Shown one piece after another: positions 35,825-43,830 of a stretch of DNA of 64,000 nt (position 1 is the first letter of the stretch; each line of letters starts with the position of its first letter). Location: contig JAEUIE010000015.1 of the NCBI GenBank assembly GCA_016795155.1, forward strand, positions 1-64,000. The letters are read 5' to 3'. Source of the DNA: Planctomycetia bacterium (GTDB lineage Bacteria; Planctomycetota; Planctomycetia; Gemmatales; HRBIN36). The notes below the pieces were generated by a model. That model did no database searches and was not told the DNA's origin. It worked only from the letters and a program-made list of their open reading frames with translations. Both the position numbers and the translations under genes were made by a program.

Positions 35825-37777
35825 CTATTTCTTCGTCATCGTTTTGTCTTTTTCGCGATTTGTTTTAACTGCTTCTGGAATCAGATCATCAAAAGGTCCC
35901 CGTTCTGATGAAACCACGTCCTCAATCCAGTCAATATTCAGGATTGAAGGCGATACGACGCCGGACCACGAAGATACCGTGTTGGGGAATGCCGCGGTGA
36001 GCAGACTTGTGCTGAGATGCTGCCTCAGCAGCCAGACATGATATTCAGCTCGGAGTCGATCAGGTGCAAGATTTCTTGCGATGGTTCGCATGTACTTCTC
36101 CTGCAGGTCAAGCATTTCTTCCTGAATGGTATCATGACCTCCATACAGTGAAAGATTGAAACTGATTGCAGGAGTTACCTGAGCCAGTGTGGTTCCAATT
36201 CCAGGTGCCAGCATGCTGCACCTTAATCCAATTTCATCCGGGACAGACATGGAGTTACGGAACAATAGACTGAGCAGGCCAATGGCTCTTTGATAATGTG
36301 CAACCGAGACTGGCCAGTCAGTATAGTTCTGCTCAGCGAAATATCGCGACAGCGAGGCTTCTCGGTAGTTGTCTGATTTGTTGGCAGCAGAGGTCTGCTT
36401 CCAGTAATCGTAGCGACAGATTGATCGCAATTTGACCAGATTATTGATAAAGTTGAATGCCTTATAACAGTCCATTGCATGGGCATATTCTTCAGGGTTT
36501 TGCGATTTGAGATATTCAGGAGGTGCCATGAGATTTTCTGCCTGTTCCTTGTATTTCTCCTGATAGATTCCTGCCTTCTTAACCATATCCTGGTACTTGG
36601 CATCAGGCTGCTCAATATTACAGGCCTTACCAAGATCCAACCACATGGTGTGGCCTTTTTCAGCTATCAGCTGTCCCTGTTCTGCCCAGCCTTCTTTGTA
36701 AAGTTCCTGAGCGCTGCGGGATTGTGTCTGAGCGGGTTTAGCGCGGAACAACATGCTATGCATGTTTTTGTTAGTTCGGGTATATTTTCCCTGTTCAGGG
36801 GTTACATCTTCAGATAACTCTGTCTTGGGTGGTGGTAGCATTTCCGTGGAGAATTCGTACCAATGACCGGCAATATCCAAGCCATCCTGCATCAGTTCCT
36901 GGTCAATTACTTTGCCGAGTAAATCGCGGTCAGCCATATTGGGCCAACGGGGCCACGGATCATTGGCCAGTTTCACAGTGTTGTCGCTGTCAACCTGCCA
37001 TAGAGAAGGGACATCCTGATGCTCAGTTAAGAAGTTGATTAGCTCACGGTTTAATGCAGTTTCATCACCTTCCGGCACATTCAGATAGGCTTGTACTCTG
37101 CGCACAAATCGGGGATACTGCGATTTGAACCGCTCCAGTTGTGATGGATTGTTCTTTAAATTGACGGGTTCCCTCTGTGAGAGGGGGATGCAACTCATAT
37201 GAAGGAGTGGTCTGAAGATGGTTTGTTCATCTGCATAGTACATTTTCCCTGAAATGTATTGTGCTATTTCTGAACGCATTTCCGGGTCACCAATGACATG
37301 TACTTCATCCGGTCGCGAGGGATCATACAGTTTGATGCGGTTGATCTCTTCACCGTTGGCCAGCCAGCGAATCCCCTTGGAGATGTAGAAGTATTTGTCC
37401 TGTACCCTGTCGAATTCAACGGAAACATTGTACGCCAGGTTCCAGCCTTGATACTGCCAGGGCTTCTTGAAATGCGGCTGTAGTTTTGTCAATGCGGTCA
37501 GAATGATTTCAAGTTGCTTGTAGTCGTGTCGTTCCTGCAATTCGGTTACTTCCCACCACAGACCGCAAACAAGAGGTCCTCGAAAACTGGACAGAACAAA
37601 CCGCGAGATCGAACCACCCAAATCTACCTTACCCAGATTGGTTTCGCTAATGTCGTACTGTTTGGCAGCAGTGTCGATGACCAGCAGTTTATGTGCATAC
37701 GCCATCCCAAACAGTAGCACGATGGCCACCAGGTAAATGATTTTTCTTTGTCGTATGCGTTCGTAGGCTGTGGCCAT
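35825..37777 (-). CDS. Membrane-anchored 650-residue protein, unknown, in ABC operon
   Basis: One hydrophobic helix near the N-terminus (about residues 13-29, IYLVAIVLLFGMAYAHK) anchors a large, mostly helical, extracytoplasmic domain. It contains WYEFSTEMLPPP, WQYQGWNLAYNVSVEFDRV and other aromatic-rich stretches. No family is recognised. It lies between the permease at 37801 (23 bases) and ispD (75 bases), a constant place in this minus-strand run. The position suggests a periplasmic partner of the ATPase-permease pair, comparable in role to GldG, although there is no sequence match that I can point to. Confidence 0.72.
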   Translation of the reverse strand: MATAYERIRQRKIIYLVAIVLLFGMAYAHKLLVIDTAAKQYDISETNLGKVDLGGSISRFVLSSFRGPLVCGLWWEVTELQERHDYKQLEIILTALTKLQPHFKKPWQYQGWNLAYNVSVEFDRVQDKYFYISKGIRWLANGEEINRIKLYDPSRPDEVHVIGDPEMRSEIAQYISGKMYYADEQTIFRPLLHMSCIPLSQREPVNLKNNPSQLERFKSQYPRFVRRVQAYLNVPEGDETALNRELINFLTEHQDVPSLWQVDSDNTVKLANDPWPRWPNMADRDLLGKVIDQELMQDGLDIAGHWYEFSTEMLPPPKTELSEDVTPEQGKYTRTNKNMHSMLFRAKPAQTQSRSAQELYKEGWAEQGQLIAEKGHTMWLDLGKACNIEQPDAKYQDMVKKAGIYQEKYKEQAENLMAPPEYLKSQNPEEYAHAMDCYKAFNFINNLVKLRSICRYDYWKQTSAANKSDNYREASLSRYFAEQNYTDWPVSVAHYQRAIGLLSLLFRNSMSVPDEIGLRCSMLAPGIGTTLAQVTPAISFNLSLYGGHDTIQEEMLDLQEKYMRTIARNLAPDRLRAEYHVWLLRQHLSTSLLTAAFPNTVSSWSGVVSPSILNIDWIEDVVSSERGPFDDLIPEAVKTNREKDKTMTKK

Positions 37778-37800
37778 GTGATGGCTCTCAATAGTTCCTG

Positions 37801-39744
37801 TTAGTTAGCAATTTCTCTGCCACATAGCAGATAATATCCCAATAACAAACACGGAAACAGATACATGATCAAACGCAGAAATGAGGCAAACAGTTCACTG
37901 CCTGGGATGTCGAATCCTTCCGATACAAACAGCTTGCGATCATAGATTTCAAGATCTGGTAATGCTGCATGGATCAGCTTGAACACGTACCTGACAGAGT
38001 TGTCCATCGCAATGGCTGTTCTTGACGCAGCATTGTCAGTCAACGGTGTCACCATGTTTTCCTTGTTGATCAATCGCAGTGCTGATTCAAAGGCACGCCC
38101 GCCAGGTCGGTTGACAGGATCATCAGGGAGCGATTGTTCGTAGATGTATTTGAGAATGGTAGGTTGTCCCATAATCACCAGAAGGATGGTAATCAGCAGG
38201 CTGATGGGAGCATTCAGATAGGTGGACAACACGACACCAAAGGTGACAACCAGAACCATAAAGAACCAGACTCCAACCAGGCCCTTGAAGAAATTCAATA
38301 CCCAGTTGCCTTCATCCACCAGCATGAACAGATTACGCTGAGCAGTGCCCAGATACTGTGAATTGGATCGGCAGTTGACATGGACTTCCAGAATGGCATT
38401 GGAAGGGCTGTCAGCCATGATGCTTCCCGGGAAACTGACTAGCGTTGGTTCGCCTTCATCAAATACCCTTGCAGGCTTGGGCAATTCGTAGTAACCAAAC
38501 TTACGGGCTTTTTCGTCAGCGGAAAGTGGCAGGTTTGTTTTGGGATCACGTGCATTGCGGTATTCATCAAAATTACCTTTCCATTTCGCTCGGTTCACAA
38601 ATGAGAATTGAACAGCAACACCCTGTTCAAATCCGTCTGCACCACCTTTGCTCGTTCGGAAGATATCGAAGGTGGCCTCGATGGTTACCAGTTCCCGATT
38701 GGCAACTGCAGCTGGAAGTTTATCAAAGAACCACACTGCTTCCTGTCCAGTGCCTCCAGATAGATACTGGAAATATTCCCAGACACGTCCGACGTTATCG
38801 CCACCACGTTCTTTGACAACTACTTCGCCGGAAGGGGTAATATCCAGGAATAACAGGTTTCCGAAAGCAACAGTTCTCGCACGTATGGATTTCTTGACTT
38901 CTTGATCAACTCCTCGCGCAACATAGATAAGACTTACTGCACCAGCAAGAATCAGAATAACTGTCATCAACCCCACCAGGCCCAGAATTCTGCCCAGTAC
39001 GATTTCCAGTTTCTGGACTGGCTTCGTCACCACGGTAAAAATGGTCTGATGTTTAATGTCAGTCGGGATACTGAAACACGCCAGGATACCTGACGTTACC
39101 AGAATCATCGTGGTGACGACATAGAAAACGAGATTGATATACTGCTGCCACTGATCGTTCTTTTTCTCTGTGGTGATGAACCAACTGGCAAACAAAACAA
39201 CAATACCGAGGATGAGAAACACCCAGAGCACCTTCCTGCGTATGGCTTCCTTGATGCTGAACCGGGCTATGGCCATCAATCGACGGGGGCTGAATCTGAG
39301 AACTTCAAAAATAAATTCAATTGAGAGTGTCAGAAGTGCCAGAGCGCAGAAGAAGTTTACCGCAATATCGGTCCGAGTATGATCTCGATACTTGTTTTCC
39401 GGACTGGGGACATCAAACGGATCAAAAATGGTATTTTGAGTAAACAAATGGTATCCAAAGTAAGCAATCATGCCAATAAATGCAACTGCCGTCAGGCCGA
39501 GCAGTATCCAGAAGACCCTGGCACGCCAGTTGTTTTCTGTGCCTTCCGAACTCAACCTGCCGGTGAGTCCATAAGGCACCCATTGACCATCACGCAGTGC
39601 AGCCTTCAGGACAAACCACAGAGTCCAGATCAGCAATAAAATGATGGAACCAATTCCAGCCTTGCGGAGCCATATTTCTGCGTACTCGCCCATTCGCTCG
39701 AGTGTTGGATAAACCGTTTCAATATTAAACGCTGCAAACATCAT
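37801..39744 (-). CDS. ABC-2 type permease
   Basis: Membrane protein of 647 residues. The coupling segment occurs once, in SIPTDIKHQTIFTVVTKPVQ..IVLGRILG (about residues 225-252), so unlike the two other permeases here it is not duplicated. A large soluble region of about 200 residues (RARTVAFGNLLFLDITPSGEV onward) lies between the first and the last helices and should face the periplasm. Helices are concentrated in the first 275 and last 180 residues. It follows the ATPase gene by 41 bases, so it is the probable primary partner. Confidence 0.85.
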   Translation of the reverse strand: MMFAAFNIETVYPTLERMGEYAEIWLRKAGIGSIILLLIWTLWFVLKAALRDGQWVPYGLTGRLSSEGTENNWRARVFWILLGLTAVAFIGMIAYFGYHLFTQNTIFDPFDVPSPENKYRDHTRTDIAVNFFCALALLTLSIEFIFEVLRFSPRRLMAIARFSIKEAIRRKVLWVFLILGIVVLFASWFITTEKKNDQWQQYINLVFYVVTTMILVTSGILACFSIPTDIKHQTIFTVVTKPVQKLEIVLGRILGLVGLMTVILILAGAVSLIYVARGVDQEVKKSIRARTVAFGNLLFLDITPSGEVVVKERGGDNVGRVWEYFQYLSGGTGQEAVWFFDKLPAAVANRELVTIEATFDIFRTSKGGADGFEQGVAVQFSFVNRAKWKGNFDEYRNARDPKTNLPLSADEKARKFGYYELPKPARVFDEGEPTLVSFPGSIMADSPSNAILEVHVNCRSNSQYLGTAQRNLFMLVDEGNWVLNFFKGLVGVWFFMVLVVTFGVVLSTYLNAPISLLITILLVIMGQPTILKYIYEQSLPDDPVNRPGGRAFESALRLINKENMVTPLTDNAASRTAIAMDNSVRYVFKLIHAALPDLEIYDRKLFVSEGFDIPGSELFASFLRLIMYLFPCLLLGYYLLCGREIAN

Positions 39745-39785
39745 TCCTGATTACACCTGTTGAGAAGTTTGAAGAAATAACCGTC

Positions 39786-40724
39786 TTAAACTTTCTGATT
39801 TCCAGCTGGTCGATCACTGGGTGGAACATACCGTCTGCCTGGTCTGGCTTTACTGTCTTCTACGATGCGCAGGAATAGATCTTCCAGCGTGGTGGTTGGA
39901 TGGTCAATATTGTCAACATTCCCACCGTGCTTCTTCACGACTTCTGCAAGGTCGTTTCGTAGAGAATCGGTGATTTTCATTCCTCGTGCCGTCAACTGAA
40001 CCATTTCTTCAACTTCAAGCAGCTTGTCAACCGAACCAAGTTCCTGGAGTTCACCGTCAAACAAAATAGCAATGCGATCACAAACATCCTGCACATCTTC
40101 CAGACGGTGGCTGCACATTAATATGGTCTTGCCCTGATCACGCAATTCAAGGATGAGATTTTTCATCCATTTGGTGCCGATAGGATCAAGACCTGAAGTA
40201 GGTTCATCGAGAATGACAAGATCAGGATCGTTAATGAGTGCTTGTGCCAGCCCAATACGTTGCCGCATCCCCTTGGAGTATTCTTTCAGCGTCCGTTTCT
40301 TATCACGAGCCAGACCGACCTTTTCAATTAGCTCGTTGGCACGCTGCCGACGAACATCAGCTGGTATGTTGAATAATCTGCCGTAGAAATCGAGTGTTTC
40401 TTCCGCGGTGAGAAAACGATACAGATACGATTCTTCAGGCAGGTAGCCGATGCGTTCGTTCTTCTGAACATTAGTTCCCGGCTTTCCGAAAACCAGCCCT
40501 TCGCCTTCTGAGGGAAATAACAGACCGAGGAGCAATTTGATGGTGGTGGTTTTCCCTGAACCGTTAGGCCCCAGCAATCCAAAAACTTCACCCTTCTTGA
40601 TGTCGAGGTTGAGTGAACGAAGGGCCTGTTTCTTTTTTCGTCCCCAGAAATCAAGATAAACCTTGCTGAGATTTCGAGTTTCAACAATCACTTCCTGTGC
40701 TGTTGAATTGGGGCTTTCTGCCAT
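39786..40724 (-). CDS. ABC transporter ATP-binding protein
   Basis: ATPase of 312 residues that powers an ABC-2 exporter. Motifs in order: Walker [14 protein letters not shown] (about residues 49-61), Q-loop region [16 protein letters not shown], signature [13 protein letters not shown], Walker [15 protein letters not shown] and the switch His in MCSHRLEDV. The signature is SKGMRQR rather than LSGGQ, as in the CcmA/NatA/GldA group. The C-terminal 80 residues are an extension seen in that group. AAGGA lies 6 bases before the ATG. It is the first gene of a nine-gene minus-strand run ending at 28332. Confidence 0.94.
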   Translation of the reverse strand: MAESPNSTAQEVIVETRNLSKVYLDFWGRKKKQALRSLNLDIKKGEVFGLLGPNGSGKTTTIKLLLGLLFPSEGEGLVFGKPGTNVQKNERIGYLPEESYLYRFLTAEETLDFYGRLFNIPADVRRQRANELIEKVGLARDKKRTLKEYSKGMRQRIGLAQALINDPDLVILDEPTSGLDPIGTKWMKNLILELRDQGKTILMCSHRLEDVQDVCDRIAILFDGELQELGSVDKLLEVEEMVQLTARGMKITDSLRNDLAEVVKKHGGNVDNIDHPTTTLEDLFLRIVEDSKARPGRRYVPPSDRPAGNQKV

Positions 40725-40879
40725 GTTGTTTCCTTAATTGATCAGCCTGAACTTGCAAATTTCTCAAGGTAGATTGTGAAACGATACAAGGTATACGCAT
40801 CATTTCAGTTATTCGTTCGTCGATGCAGCACAATCCTGATACCAATGTTATAGAACAACCTAAGTTGAATGCCTGTCAT

Positions 40880-40891
40880 ACGATGCATCGT
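40880..40891. promoter_or_regulatory. 12-base perfect palindrome between divergent operons
   Basis: ACGATGCATCGT is fully self-complementary and lies in the 244-base space between the start of the ABC run (minus) and nadC (plus), 78 bases before the nadC start and 156 before the ATPase start. It could be an operator for either direction. No convincing -10/-35 pair was identified in the same gap. Confidence 0.25.
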
Positions 40892-40968
40892 TCGATCAAC
40901 GTCATGATAATAACCCTCTGCAAGGTGGCAAGCTGATGACTGGGACTTCTCACCTACAGTAACGAGAA

Positions 40969-41847
40969 ATGCCAATGCTATTCGGTCAAGCTGAGAAGCA
41001 GGCTGCAACGAAACTGATCAAACTCGCCCTGGAAGAAGATCTGGGAAGCCAAGGTGATATTACATCCCTGACGGTAATCCCAAGGGAATTTGCCGGTAAG
41101 GCGAATATTGTTGTCAGAAAGCCAGGAGTCATTGCAGGGATTCCAATCATCAAACTGGTAATGGATTCTTTCGATCCGTTCTTAACTCTTGAGACTGGAC
41201 TCTCCGATGGAGTGGAAGTTAAACCAGGCGACGTTCTGGTAACTCTACAAGGAAACCTGAGAAGCATCCTTGCCATTGAGCGAATCATTCTTAATTTTAT
41301 ACAACGGCTCTCTGGGGTCGCCAGCCTGACTCATCAGTATGTCAGTCGTGTTCGAGATACGAAATGTCAGGTGCTGGACACGCGAAAGACCACACCTGGC
41401 TGGCGATACCTTGAAAAATATGCAGTTCGGTGTGGCGGTGGCATCAATCATCGGATGGGATTATTTGACAGGATCATGATCAAGGATAACCACCTGGCCG
41501 CTTTGAAAGAGCATCGCGCGCCGATACTTGCAGCGATCGAAAAGGCGAAAAGAGTAAACGGCAGCCCGCTGGTTGAGGTTGAAGTTGAATCATTGGATCA
41601 GTTGAACGAGATACTGCCATCCAGACCGGATATTGTGTTACTAGACAATATGAAGCCTCATTTGCTGCTTGAAGCAGTAAAACTGAGGGACCGGTTGAAA
41701 AGTGTGACCAAGCTGGAAGCCTCAGGAGGTATTACTCTTGATAACCTGACCGAGATTGCCGAGACAGGTGTTGATTTCGTCAGCATCGGAGCACTGACCC
41801 ATTCCGCGGTTGCTCTCGATATTGCATTAGATTACACCGAATCATGA
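40969..41847 (+). CDS. nadC: Quinolinate phosphoribosyltransferase (carboxylating)
   Basis: Makes nicotinate mononucleotide from quinolinate and PRPP in NAD synthesis; 292 residues. Landmarks include LALEEDLGSQGDITS at the N-terminus, LNFIQRLSGVASLT, DTRKTTPGWRYLEKYAVRCGGG (substrate site), LFDRIMIKDNH, EVEVESLDQ and the phosphate-binding ASGGITLDNL and SIGALTHS. The ATG at 40969 is followed by another in-frame ATG at 40975. The last codons overlap birA in an ATGA, so the two enzymes of cofactor metabolism are probably translated together. nadA and nadB are not in the window. Confidence 0.95.
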   Translation: MPMLFGQAEKQAATKLIKLALEEDLGSQGDITSLTVIPREFAGKANIVVRKPGVIAGIPIIKLVMDSFDPFLTLETGLSDGVEVKPGDVLVTLQGNLRSILAIERIILNFIQRLSGVASLTHQYVSRVRDTKCQVLDTRKTTPGWRYLEKYAVRCGGGINHRMGLFDRIMIKDNHLAALKEHRAPILAAIEKAKRVNGSPLVEVEVESLDQLNEILPSRPDIVLLDNMKPHLLLEAVKLRDRLKSVTKLEASGGITLDNLTEIAETGVDFVSIGALTHSAVALDIALDYTES

Positions 41848-42596
41848 ACACAATAGGTAACTGCCGGATTCATCTGGAATCAGTCACCAGCACGAATGAC
41901 GTTGCCTGGCAGTACGCAACTGATGATCAATTCAACGGCCTGGTTGTTATTGCTGATGAACAACATTCAGGACGAGGAACTCGAGGCAGACGATGGCATG
42001 CGGAACGGGGCACTGCCCTACTCTGTTCAACTCTCATCAAATTGGATGAGCAACTTTGTCGGCCAGTTGTGTTGACCATTTGGGCTGGAGTCAGTGTCTG
42101 CAAAGTAATTGATCATTGGTCTCAAGTTAAACCCGTCCTTAAATGGCCGAATGATGTGTTGATTAACCAGAAAAAGTTATGTGGCATACTGGTTGAGATT
42201 CGTAATCCATGGTGTGTAATCGGTATTGGAATTAATGTTCACAAGCCAATGCACCATTACCACGAGAAGGGAATCAGCAACTCAACGTTTCTGAATGAAC
42301 ATACGAAACGCATGATCGAAGTTGAGGAAGTAACTGATTCCATCATCAGCAGCCTGAATGAAGGGTATGCCAAGTTGTTGCAAAATGACCAGCATCAAGA
42401 TCTTCTTGCAGGTTGGGAAAATTATAGTGGACTTTTGGGACGGCATGTTGAAGCAGTAACAACTCAAGGTGTCATTACTGGAAAAGTGAAGTCACTGCAT
42501 TGGAACGGAATCGTTCTCAATGATCAATCCGGGTTACGAACAATCCTGCCTGAGTCGATTCTCAAAATGAATCAGGAAGGTCAAGTAGACGTTTGA
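41844..42596 (+). CDS. birA: Biotin-[acetyl-CoA-carboxylase] ligase
   Basis: Biotin protein ligase of 250 residues that activates biotin as biotinyl-AMP and transfers it to carboxylase lysines. The GRGTRGRRWHAERGTAL adenylate loop and KWPNDVLINQKKLCGILVEI are diagnostic, and the C-terminal SH3-like domain is present (about 200-250). It lacks the N-terminal helix-turn-helix of the E. coli protein, so it should not act as a repressor. It overlaps nadC by 4 bases and the end of the convergent DUF1844 gene by 16 bases. Confidence 0.93.
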   Translation: MNTIGNCRIHLESVTSTNDVAWQYATDDQFNGLVVIADEQHSGRGTRGRRWHAERGTALLCSTLIKLDEQLCRPVVLTIWAGVSVCKVIDHWSQVKPVLKWPNDVLINQKKLCGILVEIRNPWCVIGIGINVHKPMHHYHEKGISNSTFLNEHTKRMIEVEEVTDSIISSLNEGYAKLLQNDQHQDLLAGWENYSGLLGRHVEAVTTQGVITGKVKSLHWNGIVLNDQSGLRTILPESILKMNQEGQVDV

Positions 42597-42973
42597 GTTC
42601 CCTGCTTGTCGATGCTTTGGCTCAAGTTGACAAATGCCATGCGTAATTCGTAGAGAATGGTCTTGAGCAGATTATGCTCTGCCGTTTCCAGGTTTCCCTT
42701 CGTCTTGTTTTCAACAACAGTTAGCAAATCAATATAGAACTGTGCTTCAGCCAGGTTAATTTGAGGTTTTTGCTGAGGCACGTGAATCAAACCAAGATTC
42801 AACATGGCAGGCATGGCCAGAGAATTGACCAGCACTTCGAAGGATGCCTGGGGCATACTTTTGCCTTGTTGAAGTTTTTCCTGCTCTAATTTTTCCTCCA
42901 GCATTTCTTTTTCTTGTTGTGCTTCGGATTTCCAGTCTTCATCAATGATGATTTTCTTTGACGCATCGCTCAT
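42581..42973 (-). CDS. DUF1844 protein
   Basis: Protein of 130 residues. The N-terminal 40 residues are charged and coiled-coil-like (EAQQEKEMLEEKLEQEKL). The rest fits the DUF1844 family: ASFEVLVNSLAMPAMLNLGL followed by INLAEAQFYIDLLTVVENKTKGNL and a final helix KTILYELRMAFVNL. Function is unknown; members are widespread in planctomycetes, delta-proteobacteria and related phyla. Its tail overlaps the convergent birA gene by 16 bases. Confidence 0.85.
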   Translation of the reverse strand: MSDASKKIIIDEDWKSEAQQEKEMLEEKLEQEKLQQGKSMPQASFEVLVNSLAMPAMLNLGLIHVPQQKPQINLAEAQFYIDLLTVVENKTKGNLETAEHNLLKTILYELRMAFVNLSQSIDKQGTQTST

Positions 42974-43137
42974 GTCGTTTATCCCTTAGACTGTTCTTCA
43001 TCCGTGATTATAGCAGTCTGAATGACAACTTCGTCTACTTCCTGATGAGATGAAAATCTCGAGGTTGATCTTTTATTGTAACTCAACTTGCTTAACAACG
43101 TTAAATCATGAACAATAAAACTGTTGGAGGTAGAGTA

Positions 43138-43818
43138 ATGAAAGCAATGTTGTTGTTTCTTATACTGGTTGCATTCGGTGCAAATAACAAGGCGTTGTCA
43201 CAGGAAAACACTCAGGTTCAACAGCTAATCGGTGATCTTAAAAGCAATCAGGCAGTCAAGAAGCGCAAAGCCGTTACAGAGATAGCCAAACTGGGTCAGG
43301 ATGCAAAATCTGCGAATCCTTATTTAATTCAGCTTCTCGAAAAAGATAGGGATGTGCTGGTCAGACGAGGAGCAGCAGAAGCTTTGGGTATGACGGGAGG
43401 TGATGCGAGTACCACGGTCCCTGCCCTGGCGAAGGCCTTGAAAGATAAGGATGTTGATGTTATCGCTGCGGCATCTGTTTCATTGAGAAAATATGGAAAG
43501 AAGGCTGTACCCGCCCTGCGAACAGCATTAAGTGATAAGGATAATCAGGTGAGACGACATGCTGCAGATGCCCTGGCTGCCATCGGCGTGGAGGCAAAAG
43601 ATGCTGTACCTGATCTGATCAAAGCCTATCAATCGGAGTCTCCGAATATGAGAAGAGGTAATGTTCAGATTAAAGCCAGCTATATCAATGCTCTGGGTGA
43701 AATCGGGCCTGATGCAAAAGATGCCATCCCTGTATTCGAAGCGGTTCTTGCAGAGGGAAATCCCGACAGACAATTACGACGTCTCGTGACGGATGCTTTG
43801 CGTAAAATAAGGAAATAG
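43138..43818 (+). CDS. Exported HEAT-repeat protein
   Basis: About 226 residues from the ATG at 43138, which has GGAGG at 7-base spacing and begins a signal peptide (MKAMLLFLILVAFGANNKALS). The mature part is a series of HEAT/PBS-lyase-like repeats of about 36 residues: VRRGAAEALGMTGGDAST, VIAAASVSLRKYGKKAV, VRRHAADALAAIGVEAKDAV and KASYINALGEIGPDAKDAI. Such solenoids bind other proteins; no partner is evident. It is followed 12 bases later by the 1,319-residue orphan, with which it may be co-transcribed. Confidence 0.85.
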   Translation: MKAMLLFLILVAFGANNKALSQENTQVQQLIGDLKSNQAVKKRKAVTEIAKLGQDAKSANPYLIQLLEKDRDVLVRRGAAEALGMTGGDASTTVPALAKALKDKDVDVIAAASVSLRKYGKKAVPALRTALSDKDNQVRRHAADALAAIGVEAKDAVPDLIKAYQSESPNMRRGNVQIKASYINALGEIGPDAKDAIPVFEAVLAEGNPDRQLRRLVTDALRKIRK

Positions 43819-43830
43819 TTTTGTCGAGGT

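Noticed and set aside
42974-43137. Hairpins (TTAGACTG/CAGTCTGA and GAGAT-GAAA-ATCTC) in the divergent gap before the HEAT-repeat gene.
   Set aside because: Short stems expected by chance in 164 bases and no link to a start or stop codon.
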